Source: Myxosarcina sp. GA_180221_E-2-1-MAG-40_15
Lineage (GTDB): Bacteria; Cyanobacteriota; Cyanobacteriia; Cyanobacteriales; Xenococcaceae
Length of the DNA stretch: 64,000 nucleotides
Direction: 5' to 3'
NCBI GenBank assembly: GCA_020692205.1
Contig: JAIMKV010000006.1
Location: 12,244-76,243 of the forward strand
The stretch's first letter is position 1. Every line of letters begins with the position of its first letter. Of the stretch, positions 41,532-51,707 are shown in pieces. The position numbers were made by a program, and so were the translations under genes. Below the pieces are notes generated by a model. It ran no database searches and had not been told where the DNA came from. It worked only from the letters and a program-made list of their open reading frames with translations.

Positions 41532-43424
41532 ATGTCACACCCTGAGCCTAGAATTCAATGTTCGAGTCCTCATTGCGCAGTATCTAACTTACTAGAAGCT
41601 CGTATTTGTGAACGATGTGGTACTCCAACAATTAAACGCTATTTGTGGAGCAATCAAATAGCGATCGCTCCAGAGCAACAACAAACCCTAGTTAGCGGTA
41701 GATACTTTGCAGTGAGCGAGCGGATATTTTTAGACACTCAACCCAATCAGCCTCCAGCCAGCTCAGAAGAAGTTCCCCCAGAAATCGTTGTTTATCTCCA
41801 GCTTTTTGCTTGTTATCCTCATATTCCGCAAGCTTATGGTTTGTTAGATGCTACAAATGCTTGGCTGTTTGATTATGGTACTGTGCCAATTGATGCTAGC
41901 ACGGGAAAACTAGTCACTCCACAACTTATTCCCCAAATCAAAGATTTATGGATTGAGGCAACACCTCTACAACAACTTAATTGGCTGTGGCAAATCGCCA
42001 AATTATGGAATCCTTTATTGAGTAAAAATGTAGCTTCTACTTTACTTAATCCTGATCTAATTAGAATTAATGGACAGCTAGTACAACTATTACAGCTACA
42101 GCCCGATGACGAACATCAACCTAGTTTTAGAGATTTAGGCGACTTATGGTCACGGTGGGCGGAAAATGCTCATCCTAGTATACAAGATGTCATCGATCAG
42201 CTTGCAGCTCGTTTAGAAACAGGCATAATCGATCAAGCAAGTCAGGTGATCGCCGTTTTAGATCGTGCGATTAACCTTAGTCGAAAAGCCAAGCAATATT
42301 CTTATCATATATATGCTCTTAGTGATTCTGGACCTAGCCGAACCAATAATGAAGATGCTGCTTACCCAGTTCATCCTGATGAAATTTCAGGTTCAGAAAA
42401 TGCCTTAGCGATTGTTTGTGATGGTGTAGGAGGTCATGATGGAGGAGAGATTGCCTCTGAAGAAACAATTAAATATTTACGGAGTAAGATTGCCAAACTA
42501 TCTTCAGCAGAGCAATACAGTTCCAGTGAAATGTTGGGCAAATTAGCCGAGTACATTAATGGGGCTAATGACATTATTAGCAAGCGCAATGATAGCGAAC
42601 AGCGTCAGGAAAGACAGCGCATGGGTACAACCTTGGTAATGGCTCTTTCTTACGCCCAAGAGATGTTTCTAGCGCACGTTGGTGATTCCCGAATTTATTG
42701 GATTACCCCTAATAGCTGTCACCAAATGACCGTTGACGATGATCTTGCTTCACGGGAGGTTCGATTGGGGTATGCTTTGTATCGAGATTCTCTACAATAT
42801 CCTTCTGCTGGAGCATTAATTCAGGCGATAGGAATGCGAGATTCGGCGGCACTTCATCCTAATCTACAACGCTACATGATTGACGATGACTGCATTTTTT
42901 TGCTTTGTACCGACGGCTTGAGTGATTTTGATCGTGTAGAACAGCAGTGGCGAGATCATGTCTTACCCGTACTAGAAGGCAAACAAGATCTTGCCAACGC
43001 TGTTAAAGATTTAATTACCCTTGCCAACGAGAAAAACGGTCATGATAATGTCACCATAGCCCTAGTTCACTGTAAAGTACAGCCATCAACTAAGGTTAGT
43101 GACGTATCAGTTTCTTGGTCTGATGTCGAATTTGTACTTAATGAATCAACACTGTGGTCTGATACTAATATGGCTGATTCTGTGTTGCCAGACTCAACTA
43201 CTGTTGAGAGTGCATCAACCAAAACGGAAATTCCTCAACCGCAAATTGAGCAAATTGGAGAACCATTGCTGGCTAAAAAACAGCCAAAATGGCGTAAGCC
43301 ACTAATTTTACTGCTGCTGGTTTCCACTATCGTTGGATTACTAGCTTATTATTTGTTGCAGGGCAATACAAAAGACCAAGATAATCGGCAACTTGAAGGT
43401 CAAGACACGGAAATAAATCAGTAA
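41532..43424 (+). CDS. PP2C-family Ser/Thr phosphatase with zinc ribbon and C-terminal membrane anchor
   Basis: 630 residues. A four-Cys zinc ribbon is at the N-terminus (C10, C15, C26, C29), then a ~220-residue region without a recognised fold. The PP2C catalytic domain spans ~258-510, with SGPSRTNNEDAAYP, CDGVGGHDGGEIAS (metal Asp and Gly), FLAHVGDSRIYW, LLCTDGLSDF and GHDNVTIAL. A Glu/Thr/Pro-rich linker leads to one membrane helix near 590-610 and a short charged tail. Should be a metal-dependent phosphatase acting on phosphoproteins at the membrane; the partner kinase is not in the window. Confidence 0.88.
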   Translation: MSHPEPRIQCSSPHCAVSNLLEARICERCGTPTIKRYLWSNQIAIAPEQQQTLVSGRYFAVSERIFLDTQPNQPPASSEEVPPEIVVYLQLFACYPHIPQAYGLLDATNAWLFDYGTVPIDASTGKLVTPQLIPQIKDLWIEATPLQQLNWLWQIAKLWNPLLSKNVASTLLNPDLIRINGQLVQLLQLQPDDEHQPSFRDLGDLWSRWAENAHPSIQDVIDQLAARLETGIIDQASQVIAVLDRAINLSRKAKQYSYHIYALSDSGPSRTNNEDAAYPVHPDEISGSENALAIVCDGVGGHDGGEIASEETIKYLRSKIAKLSSAEQYSSSEMLGKLAEYINGANDIISKRNDSEQRQERQRMGTTLVMALSYAQEMFLAHVGDSRIYWITPNSCHQMTVDDDLASREVRLGYALYRDSLQYPSAGALIQAIGMRDSAALHPNLQRYMIDDDCIFLLCTDGLSDFDRVEQQWRDHVLPVLEGKQDLANAVKDLITLANEKNGHDNVTIALVHCKVQPSTKVSDVSVSWSDVEFVLNESTLWSDTNMADSVLPDSTTVESASTKTEIPQPQIEQIGEPLLAKKQPKWRKPLILLLLVSTIVGLLAYYLLQGNTKDQDNRQLEGQDTEINQ

Positions 43425-43518
43425 TTTCTTAGTAGTTTGTGTATTTAAAACCAGGCTAAAGAATTAGAAAATATGAAAATTTTCTTGATAAATATTTAAG
43501 TAAATAAATAGTTGCGAT

Positions 43519-44307
43519 ATGTTTTGGTATGATGGCAAATTAATTAATTCTGAGCAAATTCAGCTCGATATTAATGAGCCAGGATTGTGCTACGGAGCGA
43601 CAGCTTTCACCACCATGAGGGTATATAATAACTCTCTTGATCATACTTTAAGCTGTTGGCAAGCTCATTGCGATCGCCTTAATCTTACCATTCAAGCATT
43701 TAATTGGCGACAACCAAATTGGCAGAAACTAAAACAAGGGGCAAAAATACTGCTACAGCATTTTCCAGTTCTTCGTTTAGCGATATTTCCTAGTGGTAAA
43801 GAATGGATCACGGGACGTAGTTTACCGCCTGAACTTAAACAACGCCAAATCAAAGGTATTACAGCCTGGGTTGCCAAAGAGCCTATATTTAGAAGAGATT
43901 TAGCCAAATATAAAACTGGTAATTATTTATTTGCTTACCTAGCTCGCGATCAAGCATTGAATTTAAATGCTCAAGAAGCGATCTTAATTGATGCTCAGGG
44001 TAATTGGTTAGAAACCAGTACTGGTAATCTTTGGGGGTGGAGAGATGGCTGTTGGTACACTCCTTGTCTAAATTCTGGCATCTTACCAGGTATTGCGCGA
44101 TCGCGCTGGCTCACTTTTCTGCGAGAAAATCAGATTGAAGTCAGCGAAAATATCTGGACTCCCGAATTTAGTCAAACTTTAGAAGCTTTAGCCTATAGCA
44201 ACTGTGTAGTAGACTGGATGCCAATCACCACAGTTAACAATTCAAACTACCAAGTACATTATCCACGTAAACTACCTTTAGACTTTGAAACTTTTAACAT
44301 TAGCTGA
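43519..44307 (+). CDS. Class IV aminotransferase / aminodeoxychorismate lyase-like
   Basis: 262 residues, fold type IV PLP enzyme. The PLP lysine is likely K132 (LAKYKTGNYLFAYLAR), with the later ETSTGNLWGW and SGILPGIARSRW motifs. Length and sequence favour 4-amino-4-deoxychorismate lyase (PabC, p-aminobenzoate for folate), but D-amino-acid or branched-chain aminotransferases share these motifs. It is 95 bp after the PP2C gene, same strand, and convergent with hmpF. Confidence 0.78.
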   Translation: MFWYDGKLINSEQIQLDINEPGLCYGATAFTTMRVYNNSLDHTLSCWQAHCDRLNLTIQAFNWRQPNWQKLKQGAKILLQHFPVLRLAIFPSGKEWITGRSLPPELKQRQIKGITAWVAKEPIFRRDLAKYKTGNYLFAYLARDQALNLNAQEAILIDAQGNWLETSTGNLWGWRDGCWYTPCLNSGILPGIARSRWLTFLRENQIEVSENIWTPEFSQTLEALAYSNCVVDWMPITTVNNSNYQVHYPRKLPLDFETFNIS

Positions 44308-44318
44308 GCAAAATAGGA

Positions 44319-46040
44319 TCACGCAACCGTTAATTCATTGATGATTTGCTCAATTTTAGCCAAAGCGTTATGAGGATTATTTTCAGCGTAAGTTATCATC
44401 GACTGCTCTATTGCCAAAACGTGATCGCTCACAGCATCTAAAGCATCCTGTAAAGGTTGTAGCTGCTGTTGATAAAAATCAATTTGAGATTGTATTTGAA
44501 CAATGTTCAGGTTTAATTCATGCCAACTATTTTGTTGTCGCTCTATTTCTGACTCTAATTGGCTTTTCTGAGCTTTTTGTTGGGCTAACTTAGTTTCTAA
44601 CCCCTCAATACTATCCTCTATTTGTGCCACCTCTACTGCTAGCTCTTGTTGTTGTTGTTGCAGTTTTTGCTGTTGTTTTTCTAACCCTTCTTTAATGGGA
44701 GCTAAATCTATATCTTGAATCTCAGACTCAAAATCAAAGTCAATTATTCCTTCACGGCGTTTCAAGACTCTAGAGTGTTGCAGCAATACATTGTGCCTTT
44801 CTTTGAGAGAGCGGCGCTGACCAACCAAAGTCTGATCCAACATCTTTTTGGCTTCTCTTTCATCAGCTAACTCTTGTTCTAAAGTCAGACGCTCAAAATC
44901 TCTGGCTTCAGCAATCTTAGCTTCAAGTTCTTCTACGGCTTTGCACTGCCAACCCAACTCTTCCTCTTGGTCATTGACAAATTTGGCTACCTTTTCTAAG
45001 TCTTGCTTCAAATTCTCAACCGTGGCTTTTAAATTTGGTAAAGGCATATTTTCCAGCTCGTTGAGATTAATCTTTGATCCTCCATCAGCATCAAACTCAG
45101 AACCAGACAGCATTTGTAGCATACTCTTTTGAGCGTCTGATTGCAGGTTGAGAAACTGAGTTAATTCTTGCTTAACCTCCCAAGACTTTTGTTCTATGCT
45201 TAGCTGTTGTTCCGCTTCGGCAATATATTCTTCTAAAGACTTTACCTGCTGTTTTTTGGCTGTTAATCCCGCTGCTAAATCAACTAAATTTTGACGTTTA
45301 GTTTGAACATCCTCAGTGCTTTGCGTCAAGTTTTGCCAATGGGGCTGTAAAATTTGTTGTTGCTGTTTGACCGCTTCGACGGTCAAATTCAACTGATCTT
45401 GAAGCGAACTAGCAGAATCATTGGCAGCAGCTATTACTGCTAATTGTGTTTTGATTTGATTGGCTTGAGCCTCGTCTAAAGCTTTAGCTTGTTTGAGCTG
45501 CTCTTCTAAATTCTGTTGTTGACCCCGTAATTGTTCCCAAGCACCCTGTAACTCAGTACTTCTAGCTTCAAATTCAGCTTTAATCTTTTCAGTTTCTGAT
45601 TTGGCGATCGCAATTTCTGAACGCTGTTGTTCAAACTGTTTGAACTCCTCTTCCATCTGCTCTACCTGTTCTAGGCGAGTTTCCATCTCTATCTGACGTC
45701 GGCTTAATTCTTCACTTTGAATCGCCAACGATTCTTTCCACTGGTCAATTTCTTGTTCTTGATCCTGGGTTTTTTCCAAAAGACGAGAAAAATTTTTGAG
45801 GATGCTAATAATTTTTTGTGAGGCTGATTCTATTTTTCCCTGTATTTGGCGGTTGACACCCAAGTTAACCACAACCATGGCTCCATCACCAAAGTCGTTA
45901 GCTTCTTCAGCAGTAACTGATTCATTATTAATCATGCTCCAGCTTTGATCGTTTCGCTGACAGGCTATGAGTTTGAGCCTAGTCTCTACGCCACCCATAA
46001 AACCTTTACTCTGTTTTTGTATTTCCGCCAGATATAGCAC
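44319..46040 (-). CDS. hmpF: Pilus motility taxis protein HmpF
   Basis: 573 residues. The N-terminal start MLYLAEIQKQSKGFMGGVET and SWSMINNESVTAEEANDFGD match HmpF, which in filamentous cyanobacteria is needed for type IV pilus gliding and localises with the pilus motors. From about residue 60 to 550 the protein is nearly all coiled coil, rich in Gln, Glu, Leu and Lys (for example LEKQQQKLQQQQQELAVEVA). No membrane segment is seen. It is divergent from the pilH-pilI-pilJ genes across 890 bp, as in other cyanobacterial hmp loci. Confidence 0.85.
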   Translation of the reverse strand: MLYLAEIQKQSKGFMGGVETRLKLIACQRNDQSWSMINNESVTAEEANDFGDGAMVVVNLGVNRQIQGKIESASQKIISILKNFSRLLEKTQDQEQEIDQWKESLAIQSEELSRRQIEMETRLEQVEQMEEEFKQFEQQRSEIAIAKSETEKIKAEFEARSTELQGAWEQLRGQQQNLEEQLKQAKALDEAQANQIKTQLAVIAAANDSASSLQDQLNLTVEAVKQQQQILQPHWQNLTQSTEDVQTKRQNLVDLAAGLTAKKQQVKSLEEYIAEAEQQLSIEQKSWEVKQELTQFLNLQSDAQKSMLQMLSGSEFDADGGSKINLNELENMPLPNLKATVENLKQDLEKVAKFVNDQEEELGWQCKAVEELEAKIAEARDFERLTLEQELADEREAKKMLDQTLVGQRRSLKERHNVLLQHSRVLKRREGIIDFDFESEIQDIDLAPIKEGLEKQQQKLQQQQQELAVEVAQIEDSIEGLETKLAQQKAQKSQLESEIERQQNSWHELNLNIVQIQSQIDFYQQQLQPLQDALDAVSDHVLAIEQSMITYAENNPHNALAKIEQIINELTVA

Positions 46041-46154
46041 TATGCGCCTTCCTCTTGATTTCTTCTGCGCAGGAACTCAGAAAAATTAAGCTTTTCCAGT
46101 TTACTGCCGATTTACTAAAATAACCAGATTAAATTAAATTCAAATAAATTTAAA

Positions 46155-46435
46155 CCTGACACGCAATTGGTGGACGGTGCAAGTCGGCGAAGCCTGTGTT
46201 CACAAGGGGAGGACGTTGAAGCGTAGCGATCCGCAAGTCGTTTAGACTCGGTTGCCTCGCCTCTTTATCGTCCGTGCTGTGGTCGTACAGCGGATGAGTG
46301 AGTAAGAGTATTCTTACTCAACAAGTCGATTCCATGGATCTGCGGAAACCGCAGCATGGCTCGACTTCAAAACGCGCTTTAGTTTTGCTGCGACCTTTAA
46401 AAGCCCCGTCGCCTTCAGCGGTCAATTAATTAAAT
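46155..46435 (+). mobile_element. Structured GC-rich element, probable IS200/IS605 right-end remnant (omega-RNA-like)
   Basis: A sharply GC-richer island in an AT-rich spacer. Stems: TGAGTAAGA/TCTTACTCA (46299-46307, 46312-46320); a three-tier hairpin at 46323-46367 (AAGTCGA/TCGACTT, CCATG/CATGG, CTGCGG/CCGCAG); GCTGT/ACAGC (46276-46291); GGACG/CGTCC (46211-46215, 46269-46273). The 3' end AAGCCCCGTCGCCTTCAGCG resembles the right-end hairpin of IS605-family tnpB elements. One frame near 46165-46220 reads DGASRRSLCSQGEDVEA, weakly like TnpB C-termini. No tnpB or tnpA is present. Alternatively a free-standing structured RNA. Confidence 0.45.
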
Positions 46436-46930
46436 TGAATGTTTTGAGCCTAACCAGTAACATAATCGGTTGCCAAGATTTTTTAATCAACTAATTTTTG
46501 ATTGAATCAAATGGCATCAGCAATAATAAGTTTTGAATAGTAAGATTGCTGTCAAGCTTCTATTATTTATACTAAGCATCAATAAGAGTTGAATATTCAA
46601 ATTTAACTTAATCAAAGCTCAATCTTAATCGATAAACTAGCTGAATAAATCAGTAAATAACACATTTACAGATTTGTTAGGTTATCAGGTAGTCAAGATC
46701 CAATTAAATTGAGCAGTAAATAATTTAACTAAAAAATAAATTTGGCTCGAATTATGTTGATCGTGACGTGGCGATTGCTCAGAAAGTAGAGTATATTCTG
46801 AAGCGGATAGGTTACTAATTAAATAAATTTATTAATAATAAGCGAATTTAAGTAGAGGTTGAATTTTCATTAGTTTAATGATTTGCCAAGTAGACTTAAG
46901 TTAAGTATGACTTTTCGTAGATAGCGTGTT
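46436..46930. other. AT-rich spacer upstream of the pil/hmp genes
   Basis: Nearly 500 bp, very AT-rich, directly before pilH. It should hold the promoter of the taxis operon. No ORF or hairpin of note. Confidence 0.45.
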
Positions 46931-47296
46931 ATGAGCAAAGTTCTAATCGTAGAAGATAGTCTGGCGCAAAGACAAATGATTTCTGATCTCCTCAAAGGTA
47001 GTGGTCTTAAAGTGACCGTTGCTTGTGATGGAGTTGAGGCTTTAGAGCATCTAGAAACACTAAATCCTGACATAGTGGTTATGGATATTGTCATGCCCAG
47101 AATGAATGGCTATGAATTGTGTCGTCGCCTAAAATCAGATCCTAAAACTCAAAATGTTCCAGTTGTTATGTGTTCTTCCAAAGGAGAGGAATTTGATCGC
47201 TATTGGGGAATGAAACAGGGTGCGGATGCTTACATTGCCAAACCTTTTCAACCAGTAGAATTAATCGGCACTGTCAAACAATTGCTTCGAGCCTGA
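46931..47296 (+). CDS. pilH: CheY-like response regulator of pilus taxis (PilH/HmpB type)
   Basis: 121 residues, a single receiver domain. Acidic pocket E8-D9 (VLIVEDSLAQRQ), phospho-acceptor D52 (VVMDIVMPRMNG) and the conserved Lys in AYIAKPFQPVEL are all intact. No output domain. Order with CheW and MCP genes downstream fits PilH-PilI-PilJ (HmpB-C-D) of the cyanobacterial type IV pilus taxis system. The PatA-type regulator PilG/HmpA that usually precedes it is absent. Confidence 0.88.
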   Translation: MSKVLIVEDSLAQRQMISDLLKGSGLKVTVACDGVEALEHLETLNPDIVVMDIVMPRMNGYELCRRLKSDPKTQNVPVVMCSSKGEEFDRYWGMKQGADAYIAKPFQPVELIGTVKQLLRA

Positions 47297-47356
47297 ATCA
47301 CAATTATTTCTGATGATACAGTTAGCAGTCTTAGATAGTATATTACAAGAAATCTT

Positions 47357-47887
47357 ATGGTTACTAATCCAGAACTGTATACCGAAAGTGGTCTAGATTT
47401 ATCTCTAGACATTAAGCCGTTAGAAAATCCTGATGGCGAACTTCATCTGCGCTTTTATTTACCATCAGGAAAGGCTTGCGCTTTTCCTGCCACAGGTATA
47501 GCGGAAGTAATGCAACAAACGCCCGATCAGATTGCCCCGATTCCGAATGCTTCTCCTCTACTATTGGGCACAATAAACTTACGGGGAAGAGTAATTTGGG
47601 TTGCAGATCTTGGTCAGTTTTTGGGGGATAGTATCGCTTTAAAAACTGACCGTCCCACAATTCCTGTAATTGCTATTGAAGATCGAGAGCAAATTATCGG
47701 TTTGGCAATCAGCAGTCTTGGCGATATGGATTGGTTAAATGTAGAGCAATTAAAAATCGATCAACCTGTGGCAGACAGTATGGCTCCTTTTGTTCAAGCT
47801 CAATGGCAGCCCGAAAATGAAAGTGATTTAATTGTCAATTTGTTAGATCCAGGAAAAATTTTATGGTCTGCACGATGGGCAACCTAA
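47357..47887 (+). CDS. pilI: CheW-type coupling protein (PilI/HmpC type)
   Basis: 176 residues. A CheW SH3-like domain spans ~25-170, with the pattern IAEVMQQTPDQIAPIPNASP, LLGTINLRGRVIWVADLGQF and IGLAISSLGDMDWL. It should bridge the MCP PilJ to a CheA kinase encoded elsewhere. Lies 60 bp after pilH and 200 bp before pilJ, same strand. Confidence 0.88.
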   Translation: MVTNPELYTESGLDLSLDIKPLENPDGELHLRFYLPSGKACAFPATGIAEVMQQTPDQIAPIPNASPLLLGTINLRGRVIWVADLGQFLGDSIALKTDRPTIPVIAIEDREQIIGLAISSLGDMDWLNVEQLKIDQPVADSMAPFVQAQWQPENESDLIVNLLDPGKILWSARWAT

Positions 47888-48088
47888 ATATACTCAAGGG
47901 TTAGGCAATTAATTAACGCTTAAGTTAAAACTTACTTTCTGATTGAGTAAGATTACAGAAAATATCATTATTACCTTAGTTTTTTTATTTCCTAATATAA
48001 ACTTACGGTCGTCATAGAGTCAAAGCATAGAGTAACTATCACTCGTCAACGCAAGCAACTAAAATTTAGATTATATTTGGCAAGAAGC

Positions 48089-50560
48089 ATGGCATCAGGA
48101 ACTAACTATTCACAGGAATACGGGCAAGCAGAGAAAGCCTATTTGGAAAGTAATTTTGCTCAAGCAGCAGAAATAATCGATCATTTAGCCGACGAATTTC
48201 CCAATGATCCGAATGTCTTGTTGTTGAGGGGTCATATTTATTGTTATGGATTCCAAAACTATGACCTAGCAAAACACCAGTATGAAAGCGTTTTAAATCT
48301 TAGTGAAGAGCAAGATTTACTCGATTTTGCTCATAGTGGTATTGAACAGGTAGAGCAACTTCAACAACAGTCAGAATCAGCCTTAGCTATGGATGAGGAG
48401 GGGTTAGAACTGACAGAAATGAGTGACGGTGAAGATGTTGATGAGGCTGAAGATTCAATTGGCATTGATTTTCCTGACGAAGACGTAATCGATGAAGATT
48501 TTCAGCGCGGGGGAGAAGACTCCGAAGATATAGAAGATGTCAAGCTCGAAAATATAGCTCCTATCGATGAAAGCGATCGCTCTGGAGATCCTTTTGCTCA
48601 GTTTGACTCTAAATCATCTTCAATGTCCGCAGAATTGCCAGTAGGAGAGTCTAGAGGAGTTTATACTAATTCTACCTTAACCGATGATGATGATGACCTA
48701 CCCGATTATACCGCTGAAGACTTTGTCATTCATCGCAGCGAGTATGAAGACGATTATGATGATAGTTCCGAGCTGGAAATTGATACAGTTCTAACCGAAC
48801 CATTTTCCCTGGAAAATTCTCGAAACTATAGCATGGAAGATCTTCCCGAACAAGAGGGTTTAGATTATCAGGATGAACTTGAATTTGATGAAATTGACAG
48901 CAGCTTCTTTGATTTGGAAGAACTTGAGCAAGGCCTTCCAGATACTGGATTATTTAACGTAGCTGAAGAACCTATTAGTGCTAGTTTAAACATTAGTAAT
49001 GATTTCGCTTTAGAATCAAGTCCGATTCCATCTGAAGAAGTTGTTGTTAGTGAAGTGAGTTCAGGTGCAACAACATTTGTTAAAGGAAAAGAACCGCCAA
49101 AGATAGAAGTCAAGCAAGGAATCTTAGCTGACTTTATCAATGCTCCGATTCCCAAAAAACAGCTAATTACTGCGGGAATGACTGGGCTGGTTTCGGCAAT
49201 CTCTGTTTTAATTATTGGTTTAATTGGCTCTAATATTACTGCGGGTCAAAATTCAAACCCTAACATCACCCAAAGAGTCCAAAATAGCTTTTTACTCGCT
49301 TTGGTGGCTGGATTATCTAGCACGGGAACAACAGCAGCATTAGGTAGCATTACCGCCAAACATATCACCAAAGCCAGTCAGGATTTACAAAATCAGTTTG
49401 ATGATGTTTATCAGGGTAATCTTAACGCTAAAGCAACCGTATATTCCCAAGATGAATTTGGTCAATTAGCTTCTGGCTTTAATCGCATGACTAGGGTAAT
49501 TCTGACTACTACTCAGGAAGCTCAAAGAAGAGCCGAGGAAACTGAACAGGCAAAAGAAGATCTTCAACGTCAGGTAATCCGTTTACTAGATGATGTAGAG
49601 GGTGCAGCTAGAGGAGATTTAACGGTTCAGGCAACCGTAACCGCCGACGTACTAGGAGCTGTTGCCGATGCCTTCAACTTAACGATTCAGAGTCTGCGCG
49701 AGATTGTCCGTCAAGTAAAAGAGGCTGCCGAACAGGTAAACCAAAGCTCTACCGATAGTGAGTTATTTGCTCGTAACCAGTCTAGTGAAGCCTTACGGAT
49801 GGCAGAAGAATTGGCAGTAACTTTAAATTCGGTACAGATGATGACCGAATCGATCGAAAGGGTAGCAGACAATGCTCGTGAAGCAGAGGAAGTTGCTCGT
49901 TCGTCTTCAGTCACTGCTCTCAAAGGCGGTAAGGCAGTAGAACGAACCGTGTCGGGAATCTTCCAGATTAGGGAAACGGTATCAGAAACAGCCCGTAAAG
50001 TAAAACGATTAGCCGAAGCTTCTCAAGAAATCTCGAAAATTGTGCTTTTAATCTCGCAAATTGCCGAAAGAACCAATCAGCTGGCTCTTAATGCTTCAAT
50101 TCAGGCGGCTAAAGCGGGTGAGGCTGGTCGGGGTTTTGCCGTAGTTGCCGATGAAGTCAGACAGCTAGCGGATAGATCTGGTAAATCTTTAAAAGAAATT
50201 GAGCAAATTGTACTCCAGATTCAAAGTGAAACTGGCTCGGTTATGACCGCTATGGAAGAAGGTATCCAGGAAGTAATCGACGTAACCGAAAGAGCAGAAC
50301 AAGCTAAAACTGCTCTAGAAGATATTATTCAGGTATCTAATCGGATTGATGTCCTAGTGCGTTCAATTACTGCCGATACCGTCGAACAAAGAGAAAACTC
50401 TCGTGCAGTAGCTCAGGTAATGCAGTCGGTAGAGTTAACTGCTCAAGCCACATCTCAAGAATCACAACGGGTTGGTGGTGCGCTGCAAAGCCTAGTGGGA
50501 ATTGCTCGTGGTTTGCTTTCTTCAGTCGAAAGATTCCGTATTGATCAAGGCGAAGAATAG
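48089..50560 (+). CDS. pilJ: Methyl-accepting chemotaxis protein (PilJ/HmpD type)
   Basis: About 823 residues from the ATG at 48089 (a TTG at 48077 would add four). The N-terminus is TPR-like ([20 protein letters not shown]), followed by ~200 very acidic residues, then two close membrane helices near 360-385 and 400-425. HAMP-like segments follow, and the cytoplasmic signalling hairpin near 660-710 ([20 protein letters not shown], then [19 protein letters not shown]) is highly conserved. There is almost no periplasmic loop, so it is unlikely to sense an outside ligand directly; the long cytoplasmic N-terminal part may read a cytoplasmic or pilus-motor signal. No cheA follows. Confidence 0.88.
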   Translation: MASGTNYSQEYGQAEKAYLESNFAQAAEIIDHLADEFPNDPNVLLLRGHIYCYGFQNYDLAKHQYESVLNLSEEQDLLDFAHSGIEQVEQLQQQSESALAMDEEGLELTEMSDGEDVDEAEDSIGIDFPDEDVIDEDFQRGGEDSEDIEDVKLENIAPIDESDRSGDPFAQFDSKSSSMSAELPVGESRGVYTNSTLTDDDDDLPDYTAEDFVIHRSEYEDDYDDSSELEIDTVLTEPFSLENSRNYSMEDLPEQEGLDYQDELEFDEIDSSFFDLEELEQGLPDTGLFNVAEEPISASLNISNDFALESSPIPSEEVVVSEVSSGATTFVKGKEPPKIEVKQGILADFINAPIPKKQLITAGMTGLVSAISVLIIGLIGSNITAGQNSNPNITQRVQNSFLLALVAGLSSTGTTAALGSITAKHITKASQDLQNQFDDVYQGNLNAKATVYSQDEFGQLASGFNRMTRVILTTTQEAQRRAEETEQAKEDLQRQVIRLLDDVEGAARGDLTVQATVTADVLGAVADAFNLTIQSLREIVRQVKEAAEQVNQSSTDSELFARNQSSEALRMAEELAVTLNSVQMMTESIERVADNAREAEEVARSSSVTALKGGKAVERTVSGIFQIRETVSETARKVKRLAEASQEISKIVLLISQIAERTNQLALNASIQAAKAGEAGRGFAVVADEVRQLADRSGKSLKEIEQIVLQIQSETGSVMTAMEEGIQEVIDVTERAEQAKTALEDIIQVSNRIDVLVRSITADTVEQRENSRAVAQVMQSVELTAQATSQESQRVGGALQSLVGIARGLLSSVERFRIDQGEE

Positions 50561-50675
50561 AACAATTATCAAATTTTGAGATTTAATCCTTTTGAGCAGT
50601 ATGTCAAGCTCCTCTTTCGCCCACTGAAATTTTATGATTCAATAGAGTTTTGCGCCTTTATTTGTAAACTGCTCT

Positions 50676-51707
50676 ATGTGTGCCGAAAGAACCTTACCAA
50701 AATTTGATTCTAGCTCTGTCAAGATTACTCAGGAAGAGGGATTAATTCTGTATGAGGATATGGTTTTAGGACGCTTATTTGAAGATAAGTGTGCTGAAAT
50801 GTATTATCGAGGCAAGATGTTTGGCTTTGTCCATCTTTACAATGGTCAAGAAGCTGTTTCTTCAGGTATTGTCAAAGCATTGCGAAGCAAAGGAGATTAT
50901 GTCTGTAGCACATATCGCGATCATGTTCATGCTTTGAGTGCTGGAGTACCAGCCAAAGAAGTAATGGCAGAACTATTTGGTAAAGAGACTGGATGCAGTA
51001 AAGGTCGTGGCGGTTCGATGCACATGTTTTCTGCCGAGCATGGGCTTTTAGGAGGTTATGCTTTTGTAGCAGAAGGTATTCCTGTTGCCACTGGTGCAGC
51101 TTTTCAAAGTAAGTATCGACGTGAAGCGATGGGAGATGCTAATTCTGACAATATTGCAGTTTGCTTTTTTGGTGATGGAGCAAGCAATAATGGTCAGTTT
51201 TTTGAGTGTTTGAACATGGCAGCTCTTTGGAAATTACCGATTATTTATGTAGTAGAAAATAACAAATGGGCAATCGGCATGGCTCATGCTCGCGCCACTT
51301 CTCAGCCCGAAATTTATCAAAAAGCCAGCGTATTTAATATGCCAGGTTATGAAGTTGACGGAATGGATGTCTTAGCCGTTAATACTTTAGCTAAAGAAGC
51401 TGTAGCCCGCGCCCGCGCTGGAGAAGGCCCGACTTTGATTGAGGCTTTGACTTATCGCTTCCGAGGTCATTCCTTAGCTGATCCAGACGAGCTTCGAGAT
51501 CCTCAAGAAAAAGAATTTTGGGGTAAGCGCGATCCAATTAAGAAATTTGCCGCTTATTTGATCGAGCAAAATTTAGCAACGGCAGAAGAGCTTAAAGAAA
51601 TTAATCGTCAAGTTTCAGCTACTATAGATGAGGCAGTTAAATTCGCTGAAAGTAGCCCTGAACCAAGTCCTAATGATCTGCACCGCTATATTTTTGCCGA
51701 GGATTGA
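50676..51707 (+). CDS. pdhA: Pyruvate dehydrogenase E1 component, alpha subunit
   Basis: 343 residues. Decarboxylates pyruvate with thiamine diphosphate as part of the PDH complex. The ThDP motif is [20 protein letters not shown] from residue 166, ending in [10 protein letters not shown], and a phosphorylation-loop-like region [13 protein letters not shown] follows. No pdhB, E2 or lpd gene is adjacent, as is common in cyanobacteria where these genes are scattered. Confidence 0.94.
   Translation: MCAERTLPKFDSSSVKITQEEGLILYEDMVLGRLFEDKCAEMYYRGKMFGFVHLYNGQEAVSSGIVKALRSKGDYVCSTYRDHVHALSAGVPAKEVMAELFGKETGCSKGRGGSMHMFSAEHGLLGGYAFVAEGIPVATGAAFQSKYRREAMGDANSDNIAVCFFGDGASNNGQFFECLNMAALWKLPIIYVVENNKWAIGMAHARATSQPEIYQKASVFNMPGYEVDGMDVLAVNTLAKEAVARARAGEGPTLIEALTYRFRGHSLADPDELRDPQEKEFWGKRDPIKKFAAYLIEQNLATAEELKEINRQVSATIDEAVKFAESSPEPSPNDLHRYIFAED

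Noticed and set aside
44411-44593. 60-residue plus-strand frame inside hmpF, and similar frames opposite alaS, cphA and topA
   Set aside because: All are antisense to strongly supported genes and have no family resemblance.
46155-46435. Cobalamin riboswitch, tmRNA or RNase P RNA as identity of the structured element
   Set aside because: None of the conserved cores of these RNAs (B12 box, tmRNA acceptor region with GGUUUCGAC, RNase P P4 motif) are present.
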